The notes: generated by a model not told the origin, from the sequence alone. Shown: positions 1 through 9,898, counted from the stretch's first letter. The stretch: DNA of 64,000 bases from Paraburkholderia sp. PGU19 (GCF_013426915.1 NZ_AP023183.1:124001-188000), one strand, 5' to 3'. A program made the numbers and translations.

Positions 1-416
1 TCATGGTCGCCGCGCTCGCCTATATTCCCGGCGCGTTTCGCATTTCGCGCTCGCTTGCGGTCAACCTGATGACACTCGAATACGTGCAGGTCGCGAAGGC
101 GCGCGGCGAAGGATTGTTGTATATCGCCCGCGTCGAGGTGCTGCCTAACATGATTCACCCGATGCTCGCGGATTTCGGCCTGCGCTTTGTCTTCATCGTG
201 CTGCTGCTGAGCGGCCTGAGTTTTCTCGGCCTCGGCGTGCAGCCGCCGAATGCCGATTGGGGCTCGCTCGTGCGCGAGAACATCGGCGGACTCGCGGAAG
301 GCGCACCTGCCGTGCTGATGCCCGCCGTTGCGATTGCGACGCTGACGGTCGGCGTGAATCTGCTGATCGACAGCCTGCGCCGCCACGGTGCGCGCGCTCA
401 CGGAGGCGGGAAATGA
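1..416 (+). CDS. Oligopeptide-type ABC transporter permease (DppC/OppC-like), 5' end outside window
   Basis: This is the C-terminal part (about 137 residues visible) of an inner-membrane permease of a peptide/opine/nickel-type ABC importer. The EAA coupling loop that contacts the ATPase is visible as VQVAKARGEG, followed by hydrophobic segments and the family's typical FLGLGVQPPNADWGSL stretch. Its stop overlaps the start of the next gene (ATGA at 413-416), so the two are translationally coupled. The substrate cannot be read from this fragment. The oxidase genes downstream suggest a secondary amino acid, an opine-like compound or a small peptide (inference). Confidence 0.9.
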   Translation, partial: MVAALAYIPGAFRISRSLAVNLMTLEYVQVAKARGEGLLYIARVEVLPNMIHPMLADFGLRFVFIVLLLSGLSFLGLGVQPPNADWGSLVRENIGGLAEGAPAVLMPAVAIATLTVGVNLLIDSLRRHGARAHGGGK

Positions 417-2242
417 ACATGATCGAAGTCAAAGGGCTGCGCGTGGTCGCGGGAACGGCGCCCGACCCTGTCGTCGAGATCGTGAAGGGCGTCGACTTCA
501 CCGTGAAGAAAGGCGAAGTGCTCGCGCTGATCGGCGAGTCCGGTTCGGGCAAGACGACGATTGCGCTCTCGCTGCTCGGGCACGCGCGCGGCGGCTGTTT
601 GATTGCAGGCGGCTCGGTGAAGATCGGCGGCGTCGATGTGCTGTTGCTCGACGAAAAAGGCCGGCGGGCGTTGCGCTCGCGCACGGTCGCGTATGTCGCG
701 CAGAGTGCGTCGGCGGGCTTCAATCCGGCGCGCACGATCATGGATCAGGTGACGGAGCCCGCGCTGCTGCACAAGCTGATGACGCCTGCTGCCGCACGCG
801 AGAAAGCCGTTGGACTTTTTCGCTCCCTTGCTTTGCCGTCGCCCGAGACGATCGGTTCGCGCTATCCGCATCAGGTGTCGGGCGGCCAGTTGCAGCGGCT
901 GATGGCGGCGATGGCGCTGATCACCGATCCCGCCGTCGTCGTGTTCGACGAACCGACGACTGCGCTTGACGTCACCACGCAGATCGAAGTACTAGCCGCG
1001 TTCAAGAAAGTGATCCGCGAACTGGGCACGACAGCTGTCTATGTGTCCCATGATCTGGCCGTCGTCGCGCAGATGGCGGATCGCATCGTCGTGCTCAATA
1101 GCGGCAAGGTACGCGAAAACGGCACGACGGTGCAGGTACTCGATGCGCCCGCCGACGACTATACGCGGCAGTTGCTCGAGGCGACGCGCCGTCCGGAACC
1201 AGAGCTCGCGGTACCGGCCACAGATGCGTCGCCACCGCTGCTCGAGATCCGCAATCTGAACGCGGGGTATGGGCGTATTGATGCCAACGGCGTCCCGGCT
1301 GTATGCGTGCTCGATAACGTGAGCTTGCGTATTGCTCGCGGTAGTGCGCTCGGCGTGATTGGCGAATCGGGTTCGGGCAAGACAACACTGGCGCGCGTGG
1401 TGGCGGGTCTCGTCGATCGTGCCCGCGGTGAAGTGCTGCTCGACGGCAAGGTGCTCCCGGCGAAGCTGTCAGAGCGCACACCCGACCAGTACCGGCGGGT
1501 GCAGATCGTCTTTCAGAACGCGGACACAGCGCTCAATCCGAGCCGCACGATCGCCGATATTCTCGCGCGGCCGATGAACTTCTATCACGGCCTGCGCGGC
1601 GCGGCGGCGCAAAAGCGGATGCTCGAACTGCTCGATCTGGTGAAACTGCCGGCATCTATTGCGAAGCGTCAGCCCGGCGGTCTGTCGGGCGGCCAGAAGC
1701 AGCGCGTAAATCTGGCACGTGCGCTTGCGGCCGACCCAGCGCTGATTCTCTGCGACGAAGTGACCTCCGCACTGGATACCGTGGTCGGTGCGGCAATCCT
1801 GGATCTGCTCGTGGAACTGCGGCGCGAACTGGGGGTGTCGTATATGTTCATCAGCCACGACATTTCGACGGTTCGCGCAATCTGCGACGACGTAATGGTG
1901 CTCTATGCAGGTCAATGCGTGGAAGCGGGCCAGCGCGATGTGCTGGCTGCGCCACCCCACCATCCGTACACGGGGCTGCTGGTCGATTCCGTGCCCGCGC
2001 TGCGCCCGGGCTGGCTCGACTCGCGGCGCGCGCTCACGGGCGGGCCCTTGCCGTCGATGGGGCCCGCCAGCGCGTCGGCTGAGCTCTGCAGTTTTCGCGC
2101 GCGTTGTCCAGTGCGCATCGACGGCAAGTGCAACGTTACGCCCCCGTCTGCCAGGAAGCTTCCTTCCGGCGCTGTGATCCTTTGCCATCGCTCTGCTGCG
2201 GAACTCGAGCTCGCGCAGAAAACCGATCCGGTGACCGCATGA
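413..2242 (+). CDS. Oligopeptide-type ABC transporter, fused double ATP-binding protein
   Basis: This 609-residue protein carries two complete ABC ATPase domains, a DppD-DppF fusion. Domain 1 has Walker A GESGSGKTT (about residues 41-49), signature VSGGQ and Walker B VVFDEP. Domain 2 has GESGSGKTT again, LSGGQKQR and LILCDE. A C-terminal oligopeptide-transporter motif with cysteines (CSFRARCPVRIDGKC) follows. The start at 413 is chosen because GGAGGCGGGA precedes it and it overlaps the permease stop; the longer upstream frame is just the permease gene read in another frame. Its stop overlaps the next start (ATGA at 2239-2242). It would energise uptake of the substrate oxidised by the next three gene products (inference). 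Confidence 0.93.
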   Translation: MNMIEVKGLRVVAGTAPDPVVEIVKGVDFTVKKGEVLALIGESGSGKTTIALSLLGHARGGCLIAGGSVKIGGVDVLLLDEKGRRALRSRTVAYVAQSASAGFNPARTIMDQVTEPALLHKLMTPAAAREKAVGLFRSLALPSPETIGSRYPHQVSGGQLQRLMAAMALITDPAVVVFDEPTTALDVTTQIEVLAAFKKVIRELGTTAVYVSHDLAVVAQMADRIVVLNSGKVRENGTTVQVLDAPADDYTRQLLEATRRPEPELAVPATDASPPLLEIRNLNAGYGRIDANGVPAVCVLDNVSLRIARGSALGVIGESGSGKTTLARVVAGLVDRARGEVLLDGKVLPAKLSERTPDQYRRVQIVFQNADTALNPSRTIADILARPMNFYHGLRGAAAQKRMLELLDLVKLPASIAKRQPGGLSGGQKQRVNLARALAADPALILCDEVTSALDTVVGAAILDLLVELRRELGVSYMFISHDISTVRAICDDVMVLYAGQCVEAGQRDVLAAPPHHPYTGLLVDSVPALRPGWLDSRRALTGGPLPSMGPASASAELCSFRARCPVRIDGKCNVTPPSARKLPSGAVILCHRSAAELELAQKTDPVTA

Positions 2243-2559
2243 CCGCGCGTTTCGTGAGAGTCGCGGAGACAGCGCGGAAGACCTTTGAAATGACCGTCGA
2301 CGGGGATACCGTCCAGGCGGCCGAAGGCGACATGCTGCTGGTTGCGCTATTGACCGCACAGGACACGTTGCGTGATTCGGAGTTCGGCGATGGCCGCCGG
2401 GCGGGCTTCTGCCTGATGGGCGCGTGCCAGGACTGCTGGGTCTGGACCGCGCAGGGCGAGCGCTTGCGGGCGTGTACGACGCGTGCGATGCCGGGCATGT
2501 CAATCATCACGCGGGTCGCGCTGGTCGGGGAGGGCGTATGGCCACGACTGCAGAAATGA
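2239..2559 (+). CDS. Small [2Fe-2S] ferredoxin-like subunit of a flavin dehydrogenase (HcnA/SoxA-N-terminal type)
   Basis: This 106-residue protein matches the small iron-sulfur subunit of heterotrimeric amine or imino-acid dehydrogenases (hydrogen cyanide synthase HcnABC, D-hydroxyproline dehydrogenase and octopine/nopaline oxidase families). Four cysteines fit a plant-type [2Fe-2S] site: FCLMGACQDC plus a later RACTT. It probably transfers electrons between the two FAD subunits encoded next. The start at 2239 overlaps the ATPase stop, and its 3' end overlaps the next gene by 22 bases, showing a tight operon. No signal peptide is visible. Confidence 0.85.
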   Translation: MTARFVRVAETARKTFEMTVDGDTVQAAEGDMLLVALLTAQDTLRDSEFGDGRRAGFCLMGACQDCWVWTAQGERLRACTTRAMPGMSIITRVALVGEGVWPRLQK

Positions 2560-3941
2560 CGCGCCTGATTGTCGTGGTGATTGGCGCCGGACCGGCGGGT
2601 GTGCGTGCCGCTCAGGCGTTGGTCGATGCTGGGCTGCGTCCCATAGTGATCGATGAAGGGCGACGCGACGGTGGCCAGATCTATCGGCGCCAGCCCGAAG
2701 GCTTCTCGCGCTCGTACGAAATCCTGTACGGAACCGAGGCCACGCGGGCGGCGTCGTTGCATCGCGACTTTGATGCGCTGCGCGCGCAGATCGACTATCT
2801 GCCTGATACGCTCGTGTGGAATATCGGGCCAAAGGCGGTGCACGTCGTAAGCGGCACGCGTTATCGGCAGATCGCGTTCGATTCGCTGATCATCTGCAGC
2901 GGAGCGACCGATCGCGTGATGCCAGTTCCCGGCTGGCATTTCGCGGGCACCTACTCTCTGGGTGGCGCACAGGTCGCGCTGAAGTCTCAGGGCTGCGCTA
3001 TCGGGGCGCGAGTTGTCATGATGGGCACAGGGCCGCTGCTGTATCTGGTGGCCGCGCAGTACGTCAAGGCGGGTGCAACGGTGAGCGCCGTGCTCGATAC
3101 ATCTGCATTCGCGCAACGATTGCGCGCGTTGCCACAGTTGCTCGCGATGCCTTCGACATTGAGTAAGGGCATCGCGCTGATGCGTGCCTTGCGCCGCGCC
3201 CGCGTGCCGGTTCATCGCGGCGTGACACCTCTCGCAATCAGTGGTTCGCCAGAACATGGTGTCACGGGCGTTCGCGTCGAGCTTGCCAACGGCGAGACGT
3301 TCGACGTCGAATGCGATGCCGTCGCGCTCGGCTATCACCTGCGCCCGGAAACGCAGCTTGCCGATCTCGCGGGCTGCAGCTTCCGTTTCGATGCTGGAAC
3401 CCGGACATGGCTTCCGGAGATCGACGAGGACGGCCGCAGCAGCGTCACGGGAATCTACCTGGCGGGCGATGGGGTGCGCATACGCGGCGCTGAGGCGGCC
3501 GAACGCGCGGGTCGGCTCGCCGCACTGGCCGCACTGCATGACGCGGGTATCGAACGGCAGGGCGCCTCCAGGCTGCGCGCCGAACTCGCGCGCTTTACGC
3601 GCTTCGCGGCGGGCTTGCGCACGGCGTTTCCGTGGCCCGCGCGTTTCGCGGCAGCGCTGCCCGACGACACCATCGTGTGCCGCTGTGAGGCAATCACGGC
3701 AGGCGAATTACGGCATGTCGTTCGTGCGATGGGCGCGACGGAAGCGAACCGGGCGAAGGCGTTTTCCCGCGTCGGCATGGGCCGCTGTCAGGGTCGCTAC
3801 TGCTCGCACGCAGGCGCCGAAGTCATCGCGGCTGAAGCGCGCGTGCCATTGGAAGCAGTCGGGAGATTGCGCGGTCAGGCGCCCGTCAAGCCGCTGCCTA
3901 TGGCGCTTGAAGCGGAGCCCAAAATGGAGAACGCGCGATGA
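2538..3941 (+). CDS. FAD/NAD(P)-dependent oxidoreductase with C-terminal [2Fe-2S] domain (HcnB-like subunit)
   Basis: The 467-residue product begins with a Rossmann dinucleotide-binding motif (VVIGAGPAGVRAAQ). It ends with a BFD-type [2Fe-2S] domain: the CRC pair in IVCRCEAIT and the later GRCQGRYC cysteines. This is the architecture of the alpha subunit of HcnABC, octopine/nopaline oxidase and D-hydroxyproline dehydrogenase complexes. The start at 2538 follows GGGGAGGGC inside the end of the preceding gene. The next gene starts within its stop codon. The complex would oxidise a secondary or primary amine in the cytoplasm or at the membrane and pass electrons to the respiratory chain; the substrate is not known. 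Confidence 0.88.
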   Translation: MATTAEMTRLIVVVIGAGPAGVRAAQALVDAGLRPIVIDEGRRDGGQIYRRQPEGFSRSYEILYGTEATRAASLHRDFDALRAQIDYLPDTLVWNIGPKAVHVVSGTRYRQIAFDSLIICSGATDRVMPVPGWHFAGTYSLGGAQVALKSQGCAIGARVVMMGTGPLLYLVAAQYVKAGATVSAVLDTSAFAQRLRALPQLLAMPSTLSKGIALMRALRRARVPVHRGVTPLAISGSPEHGVTGVRVELANGETFDVECDAVALGYHLRPETQLADLAGCSFRFDAGTRTWLPEIDEDGRSSVTGIYLAGDGVRIRGAEAAERAGRLAALAALHDAGIERQGASRLRAELARFTRFAAGLRTAFPWPARFAAALPDDTIVCRCEAITAGELRHVVRAMGATEANRAKAFSRVGMGRCQGRYCSHAGAEVIAAEARVPLEAVGRLRGQAPVKPLPMALEAEPKMENAR

Positions 3942-5104
3942 ACCGATATGCCGACGTGATTGTTATTGGTGGCGGCATCATGGGTACGTCGACGGCTTTC
4001 TTCCTTCGCAGGCGCATGCGATCGGTAATCCTGATCGAGCGCGGCCTCATAGGACAGCAGGCGAGCGGCACGAACTTTGGCGGTGTGCGCCGGCAGGGTC
4101 GCTCTTTGCCGCAGCTTGCAATAGCCAATCGCGCGCTGGATATCTGGTACCGCATCCGGGAACTGCTGGCCGAGGACGTTGAATTTCTGCCTTCTGGGCA
4201 TACGCGGGTTTGCTACCACGCCCACGATGCTGAATATTTCCATCGCTATGCAAATGAGGCGCGTGCGTTTGGCTTGCAGCTCGACGTGCTGGAGGGTGAG
4301 GCAATGTTCAGGCGCTTCCCGTTTCTGGGGCGAGAAGTTCTGGCCGCTTCCATATCACCGCTCGACGGGCATGCCAATCCGCGGCTCGCATCACCAGCCT
4401 TCGCGCGCGGTGCCATGCGGCTCGGCGCACAGATCGTCGAAAATACCGAGATCGTGAGCATAGAGAAGGACGGCGCTGAGTTTAAGGTGCAGACCGGGGC
4501 AGGTGAGACCTATCGCGCAGCGAGGGTGGTTGTCTGTGCAGGCGCGTGGGCGAACGCACTCACCCAACAGTTCGGCGAGCCAGTGCCGCTGACGGCGCGT
4601 GGTCCCCAGATGGCCGTCACAGAGCCGGTACCGTATGTATTTCACTCATCGATGGGCGTCTACACGTCGATCAAGGAAGAGAGCGTCTATTTCCGGCAAA
4701 TCCCGCGAGGCAACATTGTGCTTGGCGGCGGCCCGCCGGGTCCCGCAGATGCCATCACGCGAAGAGCGTCGGTACTTCCGGAAAACACGGTACAACAGAT
4801 GACGCAGTTCCGTCGTCTCGTTCCCGCGCTAGCCCACCTGAACGTCATCCGCGTTTGGAGTGGCGTCGAGAGTTATCTTCCGGACGGGGAACCGGTGATC
4901 GGTCCGAGTTCGAAAGTGGACGGGCTTTTCTATGCATTCGGCTTCAGTGGTTCAGGGTTTCAGATCGGACCGGGAGTGGGGGAAACGCTCGCGGAGCTGA
5001 TCGATATCGGGCGCACGGCAATCCCGCTCGAGACATACTCGATCGATCGATTTGCCGCGATGCCTGCCACTGACGCACCCTCGGCCATCCAATGCGACGC
5101 CTGA
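3938..5104 (+). CDS. FAD-dependent oxidoreductase, DAO family (HcnC-like catalytic subunit)
   Basis: This 388-residue protein belongs to the D-amino-acid oxidase/glycine oxidase fold. The FAD-binding motif is VIVIGGGIMGTSTA at residues 7-20, and the C-terminal FAD contact region is seen in AFGFSGSGFQIGPGVGE. In HcnC, D-hydroxyproline dehydrogenase and opine oxidases the corresponding subunit holds the substrate site. The ATGA overlap at 3938 couples it to the HcnB-like gene. With the upstream importer the unit reads as uptake followed by oxidation of an N-alkylated or D-configured amino acid (inference); HcnC proper, hydroxyproline and opine oxidases cannot be told apart by eye. Confidence 0.88.
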   Translation: MNRYADVIVIGGGIMGTSTAFFLRRRMRSVILIERGLIGQQASGTNFGGVRRQGRSLPQLAIANRALDIWYRIRELLAEDVEFLPSGHTRVCYHAHDAEYFHRYANEARAFGLQLDVLEGEAMFRRFPFLGREVLAASISPLDGHANPRLASPAFARGAMRLGAQIVENTEIVSIEKDGAEFKVQTGAGETYRAARVVVCAGAWANALTQQFGEPVPLTARGPQMAVTEPVPYVFHSSMGVYTSIKEESVYFRQIPRGNIVLGGGPPGPADAITRRASVLPENTVQQMTQFRRLVPALAHLNVIRVWSGVESYLPDGEPVIGPSSKVDGLFYAFGFSGSGFQIGPGVGETLAELIDIGRTAIPLETYSIDRFAAMPATDAPSAIQCDA

Positions 5105-5369
5105 CCGGCCAGACGCTCCGCGGGCCTTCGCCGACCATCAATGAGAAACCAGGAGCCGTCGAATCGCAGCGCGACGGCTACGCCTTGCCCGATGGCGCTG
5201 GCGAGAAACCAATTCCCTTCCACGTCGCTACGCGCGAAGCGTAAAAAACCTGTCGAACACATCGTGGCAGGAGTCCGGCGTGGCATTCAATCCTTGACGC
5301 GTCGTCGTACCGCGCGCTCGGCGGATTCTCAAATCGGGAACCGCATCAACGTAAAACCTGGAGCAAGTT

Positions 5370-6816
5370 ATGAGTACATCGGGCACGCGTGCCGAACAAG
5401 ACCTGTTGGGAGAACGGGACGCCCCGGAGGACGTGTATTACGGCATTCACACACTGCGCGCCAAGGAGAATTTCCAGATATCGGGTACGACGTTAGCATC
5501 GTACCCGGAAGTCGTGATGGCGCTGGCTGCCGTCAAGCAGGCGGCGGCGGAAGCAAACGCGGAGCTTGGCCTGCTTTCCCCGGTGCTTCGGGACGCTATA
5601 GTCGCTGCATGTGTAGAAATCAGGGAAGGCAGCCTTCATGACCAGTTTGTAGTCGACGTCATTCGGGGTGGCGCCGGTACGTCCACCAATATGAACGCGA
5701 ACGAAGTCATCTGTAATCGTGCACTGGAACTGCTGGGCCGTCGTCGCGGCGAATATGCTTACCTGCATCCAAACGAACACGTCAATCTTGCGCAAAGCAC
5801 GAATGACGTTTATCCGACGGCGCTGCGTATTGCGACGTTCTTTGCTATCGAGCATCTGCTGGAAGCGATGGAAAAGCTGCATGCCGCTTTCGACGAGAAA
5901 GCTGGTGAGTTCAGTGGCTTGTTAAAGCTCGGTCGTACGCAACTGCAGGACGCTTCCCATGACTCTTGGGCAAGAGTTCTCGACCTATGCCGTCATGCTC
6001 AAAGAAGACATGTCGCGGCTCACAGAGGCGGCCGTGCTGATAAGGGAGATTAACCTTGGCGCGACGGCGATTGGCACCGGCATTACTGCCCATCCCGAAT
6101 ATGCACAAACGGCACTCAAATCATTGAACCGTATCACGGGAATAGAACTCGTAACGGCGCCTAATCTGGTCGAAGCGACCCAGGACTGCGGCGCGTTTGT
6201 CCATGTCTCCAGTGTGCTAAAGCGCATTGCGGTCAAGCTGTCGAAAATCTGCAATGATCTGCGCTTGCTATCGAGCGGTCCGCGTGCCGGCTTTGGAGAA
6301 ATCAATCTTCCGCCAATGCAGGCCGGTTCCTCGCTTATGCCGGGCAAGGTCAATCCTGTCATCCCCGAGGTGGTCAACCAGATCACGTTTGCTGCCCAGG
6401 GCGGGCAACTTCAACTGAATGCATTCGAGCCTGTCATCGCGAGCGCCCTGTTTCGGAGCTTCAAACATCTCACGAGCGGTTACTTGACACTCGGCGAGAA
6501 ATGCGTGAACGGCATCACAGCAAATCATGACCGGCTGGGTCAAAACATCGAGCAGTCAATTGCGCTGGCCACCGCACTCAACCCTTATATCGGCTACAAG
6601 GCCTCAACGTCAGTTGCCGCTGAAGCCCACGCGAAGGGAAGGACCATCCGGCAAGTCGTGCTACGCCGTCAACTCCTCACGGAAGCACAACTGGAGGAAG
6701 CGCTACGCCATGAGGCGCTGATCAGCCCGCGGGCTTGTGCTGCCTCACCGGACTGCATCAAAACGCCGCATGTCGGTCCGCGCGATGCAGCGCCGGTGGA
6801 CTGCGAGTCGACATGA
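5370..6816 (+). pseudogene. aspA: Aspartate ammonia-lyase, broken by a frameshift and an internal deletion
   Basis: Homology to aspartase (aspartate to fumarate plus ammonia) runs through two frames. Residues from MSTSGTRAEQDLLGE to LKLGRTQLQDA lie in one frame. From MTLGQEFSTYAVML onward, including the catalytic loop AGSSLMPGKVNP, the match continues in another, with the break near 5955 where two bases are missing or one is added. Compared with E. coli AspA as I recall it, the segment between VVNQ and TFAAQGGQLQLN also lacks about 11 residues (33 bases, in frame). The C-terminus after about 6720 does not look like aspartase. The start at 5370 has GGAGC upstream. Two independent lesions make a functional product very unlikely. 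Confidence 0.85.
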
Positions 6817-6883
6817 ACTGGCAACACTAACGGTCTTTCACGGAATGAAAGGCGGCCGGACATTGCTGCCATGCGCTTTTTAT

Positions 6884-7698
6884 GGATTTGTCGCGATAAG
6901 GAAGGCGGGTCAAACAAACGTCGATATGATGAGGAATCCTTATGCGACCAACGAGTAGAACTGCTGGGCAGGAGTTTGCGCGATGCCTCCGCTATCTGGC
7001 CCTTGACGATCATATGCATGATCTCGATGCCACCCAGAAATATGCGTGCGCAACGAAAGTTCTTGAAGCCGAGCATCGGCCGGGTGCGACGCTTGATGGC
7101 ACGGTGGTCCTGCTCGATGACATTGTTCAGGTACTTCTTCTGGCGGATCCCGATCGGTGTCTCACGGTCAGCGTTGAGCGCCTGTAGCGCCGCCAGATTT
7201 GATCCGCTTTTATCAATGGTTACGGTCTCCGGCTCACCGTTCTGGTCGATCGCCTTTTCGAAGTAACGGCGGCCCGCAACCTTGTCACGATGGGCTCGCA
7301 GCAGGAAATCGATCGTGTTGCCAGCCTTGTCCACGGCTCGATACAGATACTTCCATTCGCCCCTGACCCGAATGTACGTCTCATCCATACGCCAGCTCCT
7401 GCCGACCGTGGGCTTGCAGCGCCGGAACGTACTCTCCAGCGCCGGCAACAGTTTGAGCGCCCAGCGATGCACGGTCGAATGGTCAACCGAAATTCCTCGT
7501 TCGGCCATCATCTGCTCGAGGTGGCGCAGACTGAGCGGATACGCAATGTACCAGCGCACACAGAGAAGGATTACGTCAAGCGGATAGTGCAGGCGCTTGA
7601 GCACCTTCGCCACAGCCGGATTCAGGTTCTGCTTCATCGATCAAATCGTTCGTCTCGTTGCCTGCAGCATAACAGGCCACCTTAGTGCGACAGAACCC
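6884..7698 (-). mobile_element. IS6-family insertion sequence (IS26-like), about 0.8 kb
   Basis: The element holds one IS6-type transposase on the minus strand. The right terminal repeat lies at 7675-7698 (its outer end read inward is GGGTTCTGTCGCACTAAG). A matching but diverged repeat, GGATTTGTCGCGATAAGG, lies at 6884-6901, which sets the left edge. The imperfect left repeat together with the transposase frameshift suggests an old, inactive copy. It sits between the decayed aspA and the DUF4239 gene. Confidence 0.75.
6940..7637 (-). pseudogene. IS6-family transposase, frameshifted near its C-terminus
   Basis: The DDE transposase is recognisable from LHYPLDVILLCVRWYIAYPLS, RMDETYIRVRG, VTIDKSGSNLAAL and IEQDHRAIKRRTRPMLGFK. 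After VKGQIAEAS the open frame runs out of the element. In the next frame the normal family ending, QTPAQQFYSLVA plus stop at 6940-6942, is present. A single missing base near 6975 explains this. The interval is 698 bases, and adding one base gives 232 residues, the usual IS6 length. The catalytic residues precede the break, so residual activity cannot be excluded. Confidence 0.8.
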
Positions 7699-7723
7699 GC
7701 CGGTTGAGTCGAGGATTCCATGG

Positions 7724-8485
7724 CTACTGGCCAAGCATGATGAGCGCCTCGCGCAACGGCGCAAGCGAGACAGCGATAATCCCGCCGAGCGGCGTGTTCA
7801 TTTCCAGGATCAGAAATATTGCGATGGAAGTGGATACCGCGCCCAGAAAAAACGTCGTGGTGACAGTCGTGTTGGGGGACGTGAACAGGCCAAACGAGCC
7901 GAAGATGATGCACAGCCACAACACTAGCGTTATCAGTAGCGACATGGGGGTCGAGCCTGCTGCTTGCAGCAGCGCAAGCTCTCGCATCGCCAGCCCTTCG
8001 CCGGCGATCTGGATGGCGACCGCCTGTAGCCGACGTTGCGCTTCGCTGTGCGGCGAGAGTTCCGCCAGCCTGCGTTGAATGTTTTCCCCCCGTCTAAGCT
8101 CCTCGGGACTACGCATGCTTGCCAACTGATCCGGGTCGCCAGAAGTGGCCTTCTGGATTCCCCGGGCGACGAACTGCTTCAGCAAGGTACGGATCTCCTG
8201 CGCCTCCGGCCCATATTGGGCCAGAGTGCGATCGAGCAGAATGATATGGGTGGCGTCGCGTACGACCGCGGCGTTCGCGGTATCGAACGAACTTTTCGCC
8301 GACGAGATCAGCAGTCCAAGCACTATCGCGGCCATCGTGGCTATCAATCCGATCGTCAGTTTGATGACACCGACCGATTCATCGCTGAGATGGCGCTCTG
8401 GCAACAGGGAGTGCAGATACAATCCGAGCAGGGCGCTACCAAACACGCATGCAAACACAATGATGGCAATGCTTAGATGGTGCAC
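7724..8485 (-). CDS. DUF4239 (bestrophin-like) membrane protein
   Basis: This 253-residue integral membrane protein has two N-terminal hydrophobic segments (LSIAIIVFACVFGSALLGLYL and a stretch around TIGLIATMAAIVLGLLISSAKSSFD) and two C-terminal ones (LLITLVLWLCIIFGSFGLF and the AVSTSIAIFLIL region). A charged central domain rich in Arg and Glu lies between them. This is the DUF4239 layout, a family of unknown function. The GTG start at 8485 is preferred over the longer frame because ACGGAGAA lies just upstream and homology begins there. It ends 26 bases from the IS6-family element and has no obvious operon partner. Confidence 0.8.
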   Translation of the reverse strand: MHHLSIAIIVFACVFGSALLGLYLHSLLPERHLSDESVGVIKLTIGLIATMAAIVLGLLISSAKSSFDTANAAVVRDATHIILLDRTLAQYGPEAQEIRTLLKQFVARGIQKATSGDPDQLASMRSPEELRRGENIQRRLAELSPHSEAQRRLQAVAIQIAGEGLAMRELALLQAAGSTPMSLLITLVLWLCIIFGSFGLFTSPNTTVTTTFFLGAVSTSIAIFLILEMNTPLGGIIAVSLAPLREALIMLGQ

Positions 8486-9168
8486 CGTTCGATTCTCCGT
8501 TTCTGTATGTAAGCGTGGTTGCCGCTGCTTTCGCTCTGATGCCGATCTGGTGCGATTGCTGTGCCTGTTGTGAGTGCAGCCGCTTGCGGCCCGGAACACG
8601 TCCCAGCGCGACAACGGTTACGCTAGAGCGCATTCCAGGAAACCATCGCGGCCTCGGTGGGATGAGCTTCAATTTGTCGAGCGCCCCGGCGGCAATCAGG
8701 GATCATATCTCACTCAACCTCGTCCTCGGCGGACGCCCCAACGATTATGGAAATACGCCCATACTGGCCCGCGGCCAGGGTCCGGACGGCCGGTAGTTGG
8801 GCGCAACAGCCGTTTGAATGGCTGGCAGAGCGCGAAAACGAACGGCCGGGACCGGGGATCGCTTGGTTAAGGTTGTTGCCCAGCGGGCGATCATGCGGAT
8901 CGATCCGGACTGGTGCGTCGGACTTTTGCGCAAACCTACAAAATGTCTTCCGAATGCTCGCACCTTTAAAAAAATATCTGTCTACGGGCCGCGCCACTGG
9001 ACTTACTCGGAGCCAACGCGTACCACATGTATAGGCTGTCCCATCGTTGAACAGGAACATCTATCGGCGACGAAAACCGCGCATGGCCGCGCCGACGCTT
9101 ACTGATCCGTTCGGAGGTCTTTGAGCCCGGACTGCACCGCGTCGACCTGCAACTGGAGGAGGTGTAGC
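8486..9168. other. Intergenic stretch without recognisable genes
   Basis: About 680 bases separate the DUF4239 gene from the SDR gene. Short frames here have no recognisable homology. Promoters for the two divergent genes must lie here, but I cannot assign -10/-35 boxes with confidence. Confidence 0.5.
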
Positions 9169-9878
9169 ATGAGCAACCAACAGAAGGTCATTGTTATCAC
9201 CGGCGCTTCGCAAGGCATGGGAGCGGAGACGGTCAAAGCATTTCGCAGCCGGGGGCACCGCGTTGTCGCAACGGCCCGCTCCATCAAACCGACCGACGAT
9301 GCCGACCTGTTGGCCGTGGCAGGTGATATCGGCGATCCCGCCACCGCGCGCCGTGTGATCGATGAAGCGATCGAACGCTTTGGGCGCGTCGACACGCTAG
9401 TGAACAATGCCGGCATTTTCGTCGCGAAGCCTTTCTCCGAATACACGGCCGAAGATTTCACGTCGTTGATCAACGTGAACCTGGCGGGCTTTTTCTATGT
9501 CACGCAACTCGCGCTGGCTCAAATGGAGAAGCAATCGAGCGGGCACATCGTCAACGTCACGGCGAGCCTCGTCGACCACGCGATGGAAGCCTTGCCGGCG
9601 GCTATGGCGTCGCTGACGAAGGGGGGACTCGCGGCGGCCACGCGCGCGCTTGCGATCGAATATGCGAAGCGCGGCATCCGCGTGAATGCGGTCTCACCGG
9701 GGATGATCAAAACGCCGATGTTCCCCCGGACTTGTACGCGAAATTCGGCGCGTTGCATCCGATGGGCCGCATGGGCGAAATGAGCGACATCGTCGAAGCG
9801 ATCCTGTACCTGGATTCAGCGCCGTTCGTAACAGGCGAAATTCTGCATGTCGATGGCGGCCAGGTCGCCGGTCATTGA
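9169..9878 (+). pseudogene. Short-chain dehydrogenase/reductase, frameshifted in a C run
   Basis: The classical SDR features are present: VIVITGASQGMGAET cofactor motif (residues 7-21), NNAG, and a NAVSPGMIKTP segment. The usual catalytic YxxxK site appears as MASLTK, so the Tyr is replaced by Met. After KTPMF the frame is lost at a run of five C (9723-9727). In the next frame the family ending continues (DLYAKFGALHPMGRMGEM to ILHVDGGQVAGH, stop 9876-9878). One extra C restores a 236-residue protein. GGAGGAGGTG precedes the start at 9169. The missing Tyr and the frameshift both argue against an active enzyme, unless the frameshift is a sequencing error. Confidence 0.8.
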
Positions 9879-9898
9879 GTATTATTCAAGCTCTCGTC

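Noticed and set aside
2136..3539. A 467-codon minus-strand frame opposite the HcnB-like gene
   Set aside because: The plus strand carries conserved FAD and Fe-S motifs; the minus frame has none.
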